Source: Vogesella sp. XCS3
Lineage (GTDB): Bacteria > Pseudomonadota > Gammaproteobacteria > Burkholderiales > Chromobacteriaceae
Reading direction: 5' to 3'
Assembly: GCF_020616155.1 (NCBI RefSeq)
Contig: NZ_CP085530.1
Span: forward strand, 743,501-807,500
DNA length: 64,000 bases
The notes under the pieces were generated by a model. It was not told the DNA's origin. It worked only from the letters and a program-made list of their open reading frames with translations, and did no database searches. The translations under genes and the position numbers were made by a program. Each line of letters begins with the position of its first letter. Positions within the stretch are counted from its first letter, which is position 1. Positions 27,831 to 37,401 of this stretch are shown piece by piece.

Positions 27831-29447
27831 TCAGGTGCGAAAATGGCCGATCAGTTGTTGCAGGGTACTCGCCGTATGGTGCACACCCTTGGCGCCACGA
27901 TGAGCTTCGTCCGAGCTATGTACGTTATGCTTGCTGGTTTCGGCAATCTGTTCGATAACCTGAACCAGATGGTTACTGTGTTCGCGCTGGGTCTGAATGC
28001 TATCGCTCAGCTCTATCAGCGCTGACAAGGCTGAGTGTGAGCAGTCATTCAAATCGCGCAGCGGCGATTTCAAAGAAACAATATGCTCAACCCCCAGGCT
28101 AACCTGTTTGTTTGCATGGTCCATGCGGAAGGCGGCATCTGTACTTTGGGATTGAATCTGTTCAATCATTTTCTTGATTTCACTGGTGGCTGTTGCCGTA
28201 TTCTCTGCCAGTTTTCGTACTTCATCGGCGACTACGGCGAAGCCCCGGCCGGTTTCACCCGCCCGCGCCGCTTCAATTGCAGCATTCAATGCGAGCAGAT
28301 TGGTTTGCGCCGCAATCTCTGCAATAACATTGGCAAAGCTGCTGATGGACGATGAGCTCGATTGCAAATGGCTCATGGCAAGGCTGCTTTCTTTGACCAG
28401 ATGTTCAATTTTCTGTATTTCATCTGCCGCCGAATTTACCAGGTCGTGTCCGGTTTCTGCAATTTTGGCAGTGCGCTGGGCAATCTGCCGCGCTGATTCG
28501 GCATGTTCGCTAGCCTGGTGGATATTGCCGGCCATTTCCTCCAGGTCAGCCGCCGCCGCCGTGAGGGATTGGCTTTGTAGCTGTGCGGCCTGGTTAATAT
28601 TGCCCGAGGCATGGTCCAGCCCGCAGGCAGAGGTTTCCAGGTGTTGAACATGCTCGTTGACCTGCAGCACCATTTTCCGCAGTTGCTGCTGCATTTTCTC
28701 CAGCGTTGTTTGCAACGCACCCAGCTCGTCATCGGAGTAAGCGGCAGCCGGGGTACATAAATTACCGAGCGCAACCTGTTCGGCCAGCTTGGCTGCCAGT
28801 TTTATCTGGTGGAGTATGCGGTTCAGTACCCGGTAACTCAGCAAGCTTGCCACAACAATGGCTAACAATATGCCGGATACCACAACCAGGAAAATGCGGT
28901 CGAAGTACTGGTCCATCCGTTCGCGTGCATCTTCACTCAGCTGCTTTTCCAGCATTGCCAACTGTTGTACCTGCTTGTTCAGATGGGTAAATTGCTGATC
29001 GGCAGACTGCATCATGGTTACGCCCATGTTGACGTCATCCGATGCCATGTCCAGTACATCACCTACCGTTTTTCGATACTTGGCACTCACTGTCTGAATG
29101 TCTTCGGCCATTTTCCTTTCTTCGTCGGACAGTTTTGACGTGGCTTGCCATTGCGCAAACTGGGTTAGCTGTTTATCCAGGCCAGACAGCAGGCCCTGGG
29201 ATTCCCGGCTAAAATATTCTGCCCCCAAGGTGCCAGTCCAGGTAAGCGTGCGATAAACCTGGACATGGACACTTTGCAGACCATGATTCAGCGTATTGAC
29301 TGCGGCGACATTGGAGAAGCGAGTATGGCTTATTTCATCCATTTCCAAACGGACCAGATGCATGGTGTAAATCATGCCGCCGCCAAGACCAATCAGCATC
29401 AGCAAAATCACCAATGGCGGCAGGAATAATCTGAAAAGCAAACGCAT
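27831..29447 (-). CDS. Methyl-accepting chemotaxis protein paired with a periplasmic Cache protein
   Basis: A 538-residue receptor with TM1 at about 5-29 and TM2 at about 190-213. The helical periplasmic part ([36 protein letters not shown]) is four-helix-bundle-like. HAMP and a signalling domain with tip [19 protein letters not shown] follow. The start [16 protein letters not shown] is preferred over a 31-residue extension; a run of eight G precedes the ATG. A secreted single-Cache protein ends 70 bp upstream on the same strand. Lower GC than most neighbours and no copy of the GTTGGCCGC word suggest partly separate ancestry. Confidence 0.92.
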   Translation of the reverse strand: MRLLFRLFLPPLVILLMLIGLGGGMIYTMHLVRLEMDEISHTRFSNVAAVNTLNHGLQSVHVQVYRTLTWTGTLGAEYFSRESQGLLSGLDKQLTQFAQWQATSKLSDEERKMAEDIQTVSAKYRKTVGDVLDMASDDVNMGVTMMQSADQQFTHLNKQVQQLAMLEKQLSEDARERMDQYFDRIFLVVVSGILLAIVVASLLSYRVLNRILHQIKLAAKLAEQVALGNLCTPAAAYSDDELGALQTTLEKMQQQLRKMVLQVNEHVQHLETSACGLDHASGNINQAAQLQSQSLTAAAADLEEMAGNIHQASEHAESARQIAQRTAKIAETGHDLVNSAADEIQKIEHLVKESSLAMSHLQSSSSSISSFANVIAEIAAQTNLLALNAAIEAARAGETGRGFAVVADEVRKLAENTATATSEIKKMIEQIQSQSTDAAFRMDHANKQVSLGVEHIVSLKSPLRDLNDCSHSALSALIELSDSIQTQREHSNHLVQVIEQIAETSKHNVHSSDEAHRGAKGVHHTASTLQQLIGHFRT

Positions 29448-29517
29448 ATCAAGCCCCCCCCAAGAAATATACGTCAACCCCTGGCGAGATTGACGTATAT
29501 GCACTAGCGCCCAAACA

Positions 29518-29970
29518 TTAGCGCTTATAAATGCCAGCACACACGACCATCGAATTCAACTTTTCGCAGTACATCTGTTTGGGCAGTATTTTTTTGGTGA
29601 TGGGGTCTGTAAATTTGTAATCTTGCCAGAATTTGCCTTTGCTGTTTGCCAGGTCAACACGCTCTTTTACAAAAAGTTTGCCATCCGGATCTTTCAGATC
29701 AATCAGGTCTTTTCCCACTTGCTTGGCATTTTGCCCATGCGCCAGTACCTTGCCCTGCAAGTCATATACTACCGGGTATAAATCACCTTCTATCCATTTT
29801 TCGTTTTTACCCGTAATTTCGGCAAAAGCTTTGTCTCTATCACTCTTGATGGCGGCAATCGCTTTTGCCACCATTGCTTCTGCCTCTTTGGCCGTGGCGT
29901 AAGTTTCGTTGGAAAATGACGTTGCGTGAAAAGACAAGACCGCAAGAGCGAGCAGGATTTTCCCCTTCAT
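29518..29970 (-). CDS. Secreted single-Cache (type 2-like) domain protein
   Basis: A 150-residue periplasmic protein with signal peptide [20 protein letters not shown]. The mature part reads [80 protein letters not shown]. This is the sCache_2 layout used to bind small ligands, but with no transmembrane helix or signalling domain. Two Cys near the C terminus may form a disulfide. GGGGGAAG precedes the ATG. It is the first gene of a two-gene unit with the receptor at 27831, which suggests it presents ligand to that receptor. Confidence 0.88.
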   Translation of the reverse strand: MKGKILLALAVLSFHATSFSNETYATAKEAEAMVAKAIAAIKSDRDKAFAEITGKNEKWIEGDLYPVVYDLQGKVLAHGQNAKQVGKDLIDLKDPDGKLFVKERVDLANSKGKFWQDYKFTDPITKKILPKQMYCEKLNSMVVCAGIYKR

Positions 29971-30250
29971 GACTTCCCCCATTTACAGGTGATTATTGAA
30001 TTACCAGTATTATCTATAAATTTTGCATTTCAAGTACAACATCGTAATGGTTCTGTTGTCCGCCAGTTTTCATGGCGACACGCTGGCGGGCAGGCGCTGC
30101 CCTGAGGGGTAGCCGCGCGGTGATGTTGTGGCTAAGGTGACAAGCTTTTGATGTTGTCGTCATGCACCTTGGGTTTGGTGGCGCCGATCTCACCAGCTTG
30201 ACATGCGCTTTCCGGGCAACTGGCATGTGAAAAGTTCTCGGAGAAAGCAG
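29971..30250. other. Intergenic region upstream of the Cache gene
   Basis: About 280 bases without a recognisable gene. The first 60 are AT-rich and likely hold the promoter of the Cache-receptor pair. The remainder leads into the broken MarR gene. Confidence 0.4.
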
Positions 30251-30415
30251 ATGGACAATCAAATGACATTCGACGCACTCTCGCTGCTGGAAGACCACCT
30301 GGGCTTCTGGTTGCGCTTTGCGCCCAAGCACGCTTCCGGCGGCTGTGGCACCGGCTGGAGGCACAGGGCGTTACTATTAGCGAGTGGGTAGCGCCGCGTA
30401 CGCTGCGGGGCACAA
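30251..30415 (+). pseudogene. Broken MarR-family regulator gene
   Basis: From ATG 30251, behind GGAGAAAG, the frame reads MDNQMTFDALSLLEDHLGFW then LRFAPKHAS before going off. Skipping to the next frame near 30332-30335 continues as RRLWHRLEAQGVTISEWVA. The two parts together match the N-terminal third of MarR proteins (LGFWLRF...RLEAQGVTxSEW). One lost base, probably a T in the GCTTCC tract, explains the shift. The winged-helix DNA-binding part and C terminus are missing altogether, replaced by unrelated sequence, so this is a dead remnant. Confidence 0.7.
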
Positions 30416-30453
30416 ACCGGCGGGTGATGTACCCCGAGCCCAAACAGCTATAC

Positions 30454-30494
30454 AAGTTGGCCGCACGCGGGGCGCAGTCTGATGCGGCCAACTT
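30454..30494. repeat. Inverted pair of the GTTGGCCGC word
   Basis: CAAGTTGGCCGCA and TGCGGCCAACTTG form a perfect 13-bp stem around a loop of about 15 bases, just after the MarR remnant. Confidence 0.75.
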
Positions 30495-30575
30495 GTTGAG
30501 CGTTACGCGGTGCAATGTGGCGCTGTGCGGCGCTCAAACCTGGCTACTGTGCCCGGCTCGCCAGCGAGCCATGGC

Positions 30576-31175
30576 TTATGGCGTACGGCAGGCCGGGGGG
30601 AGCAGAGTGGCCGCTACGGCCCGGCCCTGGCAGCGGTAGGTCAGCAAGCCGACATCATCCTGCTGGGGTAGCAAGCGTAGCTCGCCCCCCGCTACTACCG
30701 TAGCTGGCAGGCTCACCACGATTTCACCATTTGGCAGCAGTGCCACTGCACTTGCGTGCTGCCACGCGGCCTGCGGCTGGCCCAGCCCGGCCAGCGCAGC
30801 AGGCAGGTGGCCATGCTCGGCATGATAGCTCGCCAGCGCCATGCGCAAGGGCAGGGTCTCCACCCAGGCTGCCAGCACCGCAGCCTTGTTTCGGTAGTGG
30901 GCATAAGCAGCCGCGTAGGCTGGCTGCTGCATCAGTGTCTCGGTAGCGTGGCGAAATGCCATGCAGCGTGTCGCCGCCTCGCCCTGCAAAACGGCGCAGT
31001 CCAGCCGTGGCGGCAGCTGCTGCTGCGGCAACACCGCGACCAGTTCCTGGCAGGCTTGCCACACGCGGGTAAAGTCCGGTTGCACGGCAAACGGTTCGCA
31101 GCCAGACGGTTGCGCTGCGGCCACGCTAGCACTGGTAGCGAAAAGCAGGGTGGTAAAAAAGCGGGCAAACAGCAT
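30576..31175 (-). CDS. Secreted protein with a pilin-like C-terminal domain
   Basis: A 199-residue protein with an ordinary signal peptide (MLFARFFTTLLFATSASVAAA), a Cys-containing middle part (LDCAVLQGEAATRCMAFRHA) and a C-terminal stretch resembling the globular part of type IV pilins. That stretch reads RMALASYHAEHGHLPAALAGLG, then NGEIVVSLPA, GELRLLPQQDD, LLTYRCQG and finally LLPPACR, which gives the last Cys pair of a pilin D-region. The prepilin leader and long N-terminal helix are absent, so it cannot assemble as a pilin itself. Start ATG 31175 follows CAGGA. I do not know this protein; the pilin likeness is pattern recognition only. Confidence 0.6.
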   Translation of the reverse strand: MLFARFFTTLLFATSASVAAAQPSGCEPFAVQPDFTRVWQACQELVAVLPQQQLPPRLDCAVLQGEAATRCMAFRHATETLMQQPAYAAAYAHYRNKAAVLAAWVETLPLRMALASYHAEHGHLPAALAGLGQPQAAWQHASAVALLPNGEIVVSLPATVVAGGELRLLPQQDDVGLLTYRCQGRAVAATLLPPACRTP

Positions 31176-31400
31176 GGCAGGTCCTGGGTAAATGACAAAA
31201 CCCGTGCAGCATAGCGCAGCCAGGCGCAGTACGGCAGCGGGGCATTCGGTTACGGGTGCAACCGCGCGGTGCTAGCAAGCCATTTTGATCATCACGTTGC
31301 CCTTGGCAGGGCCCTCTGCGAGACAAGCCTGCACCGCTACAGCCGCCGGGTGCCGGAACACAGTGCCGATGCCGGGCCGGAGGCGTTCGGCCAATGGTAA

Positions 31401-31436
31401 AGCCAGGGGGCAAAACGCAGGTGTTGCCCCCTGGCT
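31401..31436 (-). terminator. Hairpin terminating the efflux operon
   Basis: A 13-bp stem AGCCAGGGGGCAA/TTGCCCCCTGGCT lies a few bases past the outer-membrane-factor stop codon. The T tract on the minus strand is weak (TTACC). Confidence 0.65.
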
Positions 31437-31441
31437 GGCGC

Positions 31442-32890
31442 TTAACCCTCGCTGCCCGGTGCCGCCTGCCAGGCACCGAGCGTGAGCTGTACTTGTACGT
31501 AAGCTTCGATAGCGGCTGCGCGCGCGGCCAACTCGCTGCGCTGGGCCTGCAGGGCTGTGGCGTGCTGGCTTAGTGCCAGGTGCTGCGGCTCCAGCCCGGT
31601 CTGGCTGCGGGTGTGGCTGTAGGCTGCCGATTGTGCGGCCAGCCGGGTGGCAGCCTCGGCGCTGGCTAGCTGGCTGCGACTGGCTTGCCACTGCCGCAGG
31701 CTGGCTTCGCTTTCTTGCAGCGCGGTCAGCACCGTTTGCTCGTATAGATGCCACGCCGCCTGGCGTTGCTGGTTGGCGCCGGCCTGGCGTGCGGCGCGCC
31801 GCCCCGCGTCCAGCCAGTCCCAGCTGAATGCGGGACCCAGCGCATAACGCAGCGCGTCGGCGTTGCCCAGCTGGCCGAACGGTCCCATCACCCCGGCGGC
31901 CAGGTTGAGGCTGAGGCGCGGCAGGTAGGCGCGGTCGGCCAGTACCGCTTCGCCCAGGCTGATGCGTAACTGGGCGTCGGCGCGGGCGATATCCGGGCGG
32001 CGCGCCAGCAAGTCGTCCGGGTAGATGATGGCCGTGTCGGCCGGCACTGCGGGTAGCCGCGGCGCCTGTTCGCCCTGCACCGTGCCTAGTGGTGTACGGC
32101 CACACAATACCGCCAGCGCGGCCGCCGCCGCCGCGGCGTTGGCATCATTAACAGCCAGTTCGGCCTGTATTTGCTGGCTGGTGGCGGCAGCGGCCAGAAC
32201 ATCGCGGGGGTCGGCCAGGCCGGCTTGCTGGCGGCGCTGCAGCTGGGCGTGTCGCTGTTGCAGGGTATCCAGCTCGTCCAGCAGCAGGCTGCGGTTCAAG
32301 CCGGCTTGCTGCCAGCGCGTGTATTGGCGCACCACGTCGGCCTGCAGCAGCAGGGTGGCGGCACGCAAGTCTGCAGCTTGCAGGTCGGCCTGGCGCTCGG
32401 CGATGGCGGCAGCGGTACCGGCGCGGCCGAACAGGTCCAGCTCCCAACTGACGCTTTGTTGCACGATGCCCAGCTGTTGCACCGGCGGCCGGGGCTGGCC
32501 CTGGCGATACGGGTCAACCTCGATGCTGGACAGCTGCTGGCGTTGTGCCTGCGCGCTCAGGCTGCCTTGCGGCAAGGCTTCGCGACGGGTGGCATCGGCG
32601 GCATGGCGCGCGGCGCGTACCGTGGCCAGTGCCGCCTGGCGCTGGTGGTTGTGTTGCATGGCTTGCTGCAGCAGGGTGTTCAGCTGCGGGTCGGCCAGCA
32701 CCTGCCACCAGTCGGTGGCCAGTTGGCCGCGTGCGATACCGGCGGACTGGGCGGCCGGGCTGGGGTTGGCCGCCAGCTGTTGCTGGCTGGCCGGTATGTG
32801 GCTGGGTGGTGCCACGGCTGCGCAGCCGGTGAGCAGGGCCAGCGCCAGCAGCACGGCGTGGCGGGTAGGGGTAGGGATAGAAGCAAACAT
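31442..32890 (-). CDS. Outer-membrane efflux lipoprotein (NodT/OprM-like)
   Basis: A 482-residue TolC-like outer-membrane channel. The signal peptide ends in the lipobox LLTGC (Cys near residue 25), followed by DWWQVLADPQLNTLLQQAMQHN, the characteristic opening of the NodT family. Two repeated halves of long helices and beta-strands follow, with PDLLARRPDIARADAQL in the second. ATG 32890 has AAGGATT upstream; a much longer upstream frame is an artefact overlapping the RND gene. Third gene of an adaptor-pump-channel operon. Confidence 0.93.
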   Translation of the reverse strand: MFASIPTPTRHAVLLALALLTGCAAVAPPSHIPASQQQLAANPSPAAQSAGIARGQLATDWWQVLADPQLNTLLQQAMQHNHQRQAALATVRAARHAADATRREALPQGSLSAQAQRQQLSSIEVDPYRQGQPRPPVQQLGIVQQSVSWELDLFGRAGTAAAIAERQADLQAADLRAATLLLQADVVRQYTRWQQAGLNRSLLLDELDTLQQRHAQLQRRQQAGLADPRDVLAAAATSQQIQAELAVNDANAAAAAAALAVLCGRTPLGTVQGEQAPRLPAVPADTAIIYPDDLLARRPDIARADAQLRISLGEAVLADRAYLPRLSLNLAAGVMGPFGQLGNADALRYALGPAFSWDWLDAGRRAARQAGANQQRQAAWHLYEQTVLTALQESEASLRQWQASRSQLASAEAATRLAAQSAAYSHTRSQTGLEPQHLALSQHATALQAQRSELAARAAAIEAYVQVQLTLGAWQAAPGSEG

Positions 32891-32898
32891 GGTAATCC

Positions 32899-35800
32899 TT
32901 AGCTGGTCGGCTGGCCGACACGATAGAAACTGGCGTACAGGGCCGGAATCAGGCCCAGCGTGATCAGCGTGCCCAGCGCAAGGCCGCCCATCATCACCAC
33001 GGCCAGGCTGTTCCACACCGCACCGCCAAACAGCCACAGCGGCAGCAAGCCCAGGATGCACACCATCTTGGTCATCACGATGGGGCGCAGGCGTTTGGCG
33101 GCGGCGTCCTCGATGGCTTGCAGCGCTGGCAGGCCGTCGCGGCGCGCTTCGTCGATGGCGTCCAGCAGTAGCACCGCGTTGTTCACGATGATGCCGGCTA
33201 GCGCCAGCAGGCCCAGGGTGCCGACAAAGGTCAGCGTGGTGCCGCTGAGGGTTAGCGCCAGTGCCGCCCCGATGGACACAAAGGGGATGCTGGCCAGCAC
33301 GATCAGGCTCTTGCGCACGCTGTCGAATTGCCACACGAACAGCAGGAACATCACCATCACGCACGCTGGCAGCAGTTTGACGATGGCGTTATTGGCGCTG
33401 GCGCCTTCTTCGATTTCACCCCCCAGCGTCACGCTGACTTTGCCGTTGGCCGTCAGGCCTGCTGTAGTGGCCGCCACCTTGTCGGCAATGCCTTGCGCAG
33501 TCAGTTGCGGGTGGCGTGCCAGCAGGGTAACGGTGCGTTGCTGGTCTACCCGCTGGATGACGGCAGGCTGGCTTGCCAGGCGGATGCTGGCGACCTGGCC
33601 CAGCGTGACTGCACGTTGCTGGGCGCTGCCTTGTACCGGCAGTGCCTGCAGGCGGGCTACGCTGTCGCGCAGCGTGCTGTCACCGCGGACGACCACTGGC
33701 AGCAGGGTATCGCCTTCGCGGTAATGGCTGGCCACACTGCCGGCCAGCAGGGTGTCCAGGCTTTGCGCAATGTCGCGGCTGCTCACGCCGGCGGCGTGGG
33801 CACGGGCTTGGTCTACTTGCACGTCCAGCTGCAGGATGGGGTGCTCGGCATCGCTACTGAGTTGCTGCAGGCCGGGAATAGCCTGCAAGGCGGCGTACAG
33901 CTGCTCTGCGGCGACCAGATGGCTGCGCCCGTCGCTACTGCTGAGGCGGAATTGCGCTACGCCCGCATCCGACGAACCCATCGAGAAGCGTTTGGGCTCG
34001 AAGCGTACATCCGGGAAGCGTGCGGCCAACTTGTGGTGCAGCGCATTGACGGCATCGGCGTGACGTACGCCGTCGGCCAGCGTCAGCACAGCGTAGGCAC
34101 GGTGGCCGGCCGGGGTAGGCGGGTTCAGCGCCAGGATGAAACGCGGCCCGCCATCACCCATGTACAGCGCGTGGCTGGCCAGCTCCGGGAAGGCCTTGCG
34201 GTCGGCCAGCGCCTGGCTGATCTGCGCACTGAGCGCCAGGGTGTGGCGGGTGCTGCTATCCGGTGATAGCTCGATGGCCATTTGCAGCTGACGGCGCTCG
34301 GACGCCGGCATCAGCTCGGACGGCACGTGGGCAAACAGCCAGCCGGCACCGGCCAGCAGCAACAACATGCTGCCGATGTACACCGTCTTGTGGCCCAGAA
34401 TCCAGCGCACTTTGCCACGGTACCAGCCGGTAATGGCTTCCACCGCCTGCGCGGTGCGGCTGAGCTCGGCGTGGTGGTGGGCAAAGCGCTGGCATAGCAG
34501 CGGGGTGAAGGTAACGGCCAGCAGCAGCGACAGCAGCAGCGCGATGGCCATGACGATACCCATGCTGCGCAGGTATTCGCCGGTTTCGGTGCTGGACAGC
34601 ACCAGCGGCATGAAGGTAAGGATAATGGCCAGCGACGACACCAACAGCGGCACAAACATGCTGCGGCCCGCTTCGGCAGCCGCCTCGGTACGGCTCTGGC
34701 CCAGCGCCAGCCGGCGTTCCATGTCTTCGGCCACCACGATGGCGTTATCCACGAACAGGCCCAGCGCAATGATGATGGCGCCAATCGAGATGATGTGCAG
34801 GTCGATGCCGATCAGCTTCATGATGGCCAGTGTGCCCAGCACCGTGGTGGGCACGATAGCGCCCACGATCAGGCCGGTGCGCCAGCCCAGAAACAGCACC
34901 ACCACGCCCATCACGATCAGCGTGGTTTCCAGGAATACCTGGCCTACCTGCTTCAGCTGCTTGGTCACGATTTGCGCCTGGTCGGTAATCGGCGACAGCT
35001 TCATGCCGGCGGGCAGGCTAGCTTCCAGCTGGGTCACTTCGTGGCGCAGCGTGGCGGCAAAGCTCACCACGTTGAGCCCGTTTTCCATCGATACCGCCAC
35101 CACAGCGGCCGGTGCGCCATCGACAAAAGCGCCGCTTAGCGGCGGGTCTTGCGTGTGGCGTACCACGCGGGCCACCTGGTTCAGCAGTACGCTGCCGCCA
35201 GAGGGTAGCGCAATCACGGTATGGCCCAGCTCGACCGGGTTGGCCGCATCACCGCTGACATTCAGCGCCAGCTCGCTGCCACCAATATCCACAAAGCCAG
35301 CCGGTGCCACGATATTGCGGCGCGCGATGGCGTCGGTGACCACGGCCGGCGACAGGCCGCGCGCTGCCAGCGCCGGGATGTCCAGCAGCACTTGCACTTC
35401 TTCGTCACGGATGCCGTGCAAGGTCACGCGTTCCACACCGGGCACGCGCAACAGCTGGTCGCGTAGCTGGCGTGCCTGATGACGCAGCTCGCCGGCGGAG
35501 TAACCCTGGCCGCTCAGGCCCAGCGTCAGCACCGCCACGCGGCCGAATTCGTCATCCACCATCGGCCCGACGCTGCCTTCCGGCAACTGCGGGCGCAGGT
35601 CGTTCATACGGTTGCGCAAGCGCTGCCAGACGCCGGGCAATTTGTCGGCGCTTACCGAGGGGTGCAGCTCGACATAGGTAAAGGCCAGGCCGGGGCGGAC
35701 GGTGGTTTTGACGCGTTTGACTTCCGGCAGGCCCAGAATGCTTTCTTCGGTAGGGCGGGCAAGCAGTTGTTCCATGCGCTCGGTATTTGCGCCCGGCACG

Positions 35801-35952
35801 TAGCTGAGCACCGTCGCGGTGCGGATGGTGACCGGCGGCTCTTCGGTAGACGGAAAGTCCAGTACCAGCCACAGGCCAGCCAGCACGATGGCCAGCACGG
35901 CCAGCAAGGTAAAGCGGGGTCGCGCCAATGCGGCGGCTGCCAGATTACTCAT
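32899..35952 (-). CDS. RND efflux pump permease (inner membrane)
   Basis: A 1017-residue proton-driven exporter of the AcrB superfamily: TM1 at about 8-28, two large periplasmic loops (about 40-330 and 550-860) and two six-helix bundles. TM4 reads LGLFVDNAIVVAEDMERR, so the second aspartate of the proton-relay pair of AcrB (DD) is Asn here; TM10 reads GIIVNNAVLLLDAIDEARRDG. This D-N form occurs in several RND branches outside the AcrB/MexB group. The start ATGAGTAATCTG overlaps the adaptor stop by eight bases, implying translational coupling. Substrate unknown; a solvent, dye or drug exporter is likely. Confidence 0.93.
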   Translation of the reverse strand: MSNLAAAALARPRFTLLAVLAIVLAGLWLVLDFPSTEEPPVTIRTATVLSYVPGANTERMEQLLARPTEESILGLPEVKRVKTTVRPGLAFTYVELHPSVSADKLPGVWQRLRNRMNDLRPQLPEGSVGPMVDDEFGRVAVLTLGLSGQGYSAGELRHQARQLRDQLLRVPGVERVTLHGIRDEEVQVLLDIPALAARGLSPAVVTDAIARRNIVAPAGFVDIGGSELALNVSGDAANPVELGHTVIALPSGGSVLLNQVARVVRHTQDPPLSGAFVDGAPAAVVAVSMENGLNVVSFAATLRHEVTQLEASLPAGMKLSPITDQAQIVTKQLKQVGQVFLETTLIVMGVVVLFLGWRTGLIVGAIVPTTVLGTLAIMKLIGIDLHIISIGAIIIALGLFVDNAIVVAEDMERRLALGQSRTEAAAEAGRSMFVPLLVSSLAIILTFMPLVLSSTETGEYLRSMGIVMAIALLLSLLLAVTFTPLLCQRFAHHHAELSRTAQAVEAITGWYRGKVRWILGHKTVYIGSMLLLLAGAGWLFAHVPSELMPASERRQLQMAIELSPDSSTRHTLALSAQISQALADRKAFPELASHALYMGDGGPRFILALNPPTPAGHRAYAVLTLADGVRHADAVNALHHKLAARFPDVRFEPKRFSMGSSDAGVAQFRLSSSDGRSHLVAAEQLYAALQAIPGLQQLSSDAEHPILQLDVQVDQARAHAAGVSSRDIAQSLDTLLAGSVASHYREGDTLLPVVVRGDSTLRDSVARLQALPVQGSAQQRAVTLGQVASIRLASQPAVIQRVDQQRTVTLLARHPQLTAQGIADKVAATTAGLTANGKVSVTLGGEIEEGASANNAIVKLLPACVMVMFLLFVWQFDSVRKSLIVLASIPFVSIGAALALTLSGTTLTFVGTLGLLALAGIIVNNAVLLLDAIDEARRDGLPALQAIEDAAAKRLRPIVMTKMVCILGLLPLWLFGGAVWNSLAVVMMGGLALGTLITLGLIPALYASFYRVGQPTS

Positions 35953-37024
35953 GGTTACCCCCGTCACGCTGCAGTACCGGTGTTACGCGGGTGCCCGGCA
36001 CTATGGCGGCGGCGCCAGCCACCACTACCGAATCGCCGGCTTTCAGGCCGCTGACAATGCGGATGCGGTCGTCTTGCACCTCGCCGGCCACCACGGCCAC
36101 TTTTTGCACTGTCTGGCCATCGGCGGCCAGGCGCAGCACATGCCCTTGTTGCGTGTTATGCCCGGGCAGCAGGGCGCGCAGTGGAATGCTGATACCGTTA
36201 CCGGCACCGTGGCCCAGCATGACTTGCCAGGTATCACCCGCCTGCGCGTGTGCCGGTGCACTAATAAATATCTGGCGCTGACCGCCAGCCCCCAGCGTGG
36301 CGGCCACCCGCAGTACGCTGCCGCCGTACTGGCGGCCCTGGTGCTGCAGCGCTACGCGCTGGCCGGTGGCCAGTTTGATATGCGCCGGCAGCCACAGGGA
36401 CAACTCGCGGCCGCTGCCTTCTATGGCAAATACGCTGGCACCTGGGCCGGCACTCTGCCCCACAGCCAGCTGGCGGCTGCCCACTACACCGTCTACCGGT
36501 GCGCGCAGGCTGGCCTGGGCCAGCGCCCAGTCTGCCTGGCTGCGTTGTGCGCTGGCAGCGCCCAGTGCAGCGGTGGCCGCATCCAGCTCGGCCTTGATGG
36601 CATCCATCTCGCCGGCACTGATGGCCTGGCCCTGCTGGGCCGCCTGGGTACGCGCGTGGCGCTGCTTCACCTCTTGCCAGCGCACGCGTGCGGCGGCTTC
36701 ATCACTGCTGGCGGCCTGCCATTGTGCACGCAGCGGGGCGGTGTCCAGTTCGGCCAGCAGTTGGCCGGCACGGACCGGGTCGCCCACGTCGGCATGCAGG
36801 CTGGCCACGCGGCCGGACACGGCAAAGGCCAGCTCGGCGCGCGATACGGCGCGCACTTCGGCAATGTAGGCCGGCCCTTGCTGGGCGCTGCCCCCGGCGT
36901 GTACGACCAGGGCAGGGCGGGGGGCGGTTTGGCTGGGCGGGTGCGGTGCTTCATTGCAGGCAGTCAGTCCCAGTATCGATAGCGTCAGCAGCAAGGGCGG
37001 GCGCAGGGTGAAAGTAAGGGGCAC
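35945..37024 (-). CDS. RND periplasmic adaptor lipoprotein (membrane fusion protein)
   Basis: A 359-residue adaptor bridging pump and outer-membrane channel. A signal peptide with lipobox LGLTAC leads into the lipoyl/barrel-sandwich motif (VSGRVASLHADVGDPVRAGQLLAELD), an alpha-helical hairpin at about residues 95-170 and the second lipoyl half LRAPVDGVVGSRQLAVGQ. Beta-barrel and membrane-proximal domains follow. The start is GTG at 37024, with CGGAGA ten bases upstream. First gene of the operon; a divergent AraC-type regulator starts 377 bp away. Confidence 0.92.
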   Translation of the reverse strand: MPLTFTLRPPLLLTLSILGLTACNEAPHPPSQTAPRPALVVHAGGSAQQGPAYIAEVRAVSRAELAFAVSGRVASLHADVGDPVRAGQLLAELDTAPLRAQWQAASSDEAAARVRWQEVKQRHARTQAAQQGQAISAGEMDAIKAELDAATAALGAASAQRSQADWALAQASLRAPVDGVVGSRQLAVGQSAGPGASVFAIEGSGRELSLWLPAHIKLATGQRVALQHQGRQYGGSVLRVAATLGAGGQRQIFISAPAHAQAGDTWQVMLGHGAGNGISIPLRALLPGHNTQQGHVLRLAADGQTVQKVAVVAGEVQDDRIRIVSGLKAGDSVVVAGAAAIVPGTRVTPVLQRDGGNHE

Positions 37025-37401
37025 GGTGGGTCTCCGTAACAGAGCAGATAAGCGAAGTACCTGCGCAGCACATGGCAGCTACAGGCGGTCAGCGGGGACT
37101 TTAAGCGCACCGGCAATGTGGCAGTTAGGACAAAACCGGCCATAGGTGGTGCATGACAGGCCAAGGGCGGCGCCATCTGGCCCTTTGGGCACCTTGTGGG
37201 TCTTTTTCGGCCATAACAAAGTCAATTCCGGCCATGGTTTTCCATGATATTTCAGTAGGGATATGGCTATATTTCAATCATATCAATGCATTGTTCTGAC
37301 ATTGTTGCCAAGGCATGCCAGGGCAACAAACGCTGCATGGGTGACAATTTCGGCCGGCTTTGTCACCATGCAAACCAAGCTTACCGGCAAGGAAAGACCC
37401 T
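37025..37401. promoter_or_regulatory. Divergent control region of the efflux operon and its regulator
   Basis: These 377 bases contain no gene. AT-rich sequence at about 37215-37310 carries likely promoters and several short dyads such as CCATGGTTTTCCATG (37232-37246). The operator of the AraC-type regulator is expected here, but I cannot define it. Confidence 0.45.

Noticed and set aside
31442..33364. A 640-codon version of the outer-membrane channel gene extending into the RND gene
   Set aside because: The lipoprotein signal peptide and ribosome site place the start at 32890.
37025..37401. A small gene between the efflux adaptor and its regulator
   Set aside because: Open frames there lack ribosome sites and coding character; it is better read as a divergent control region.
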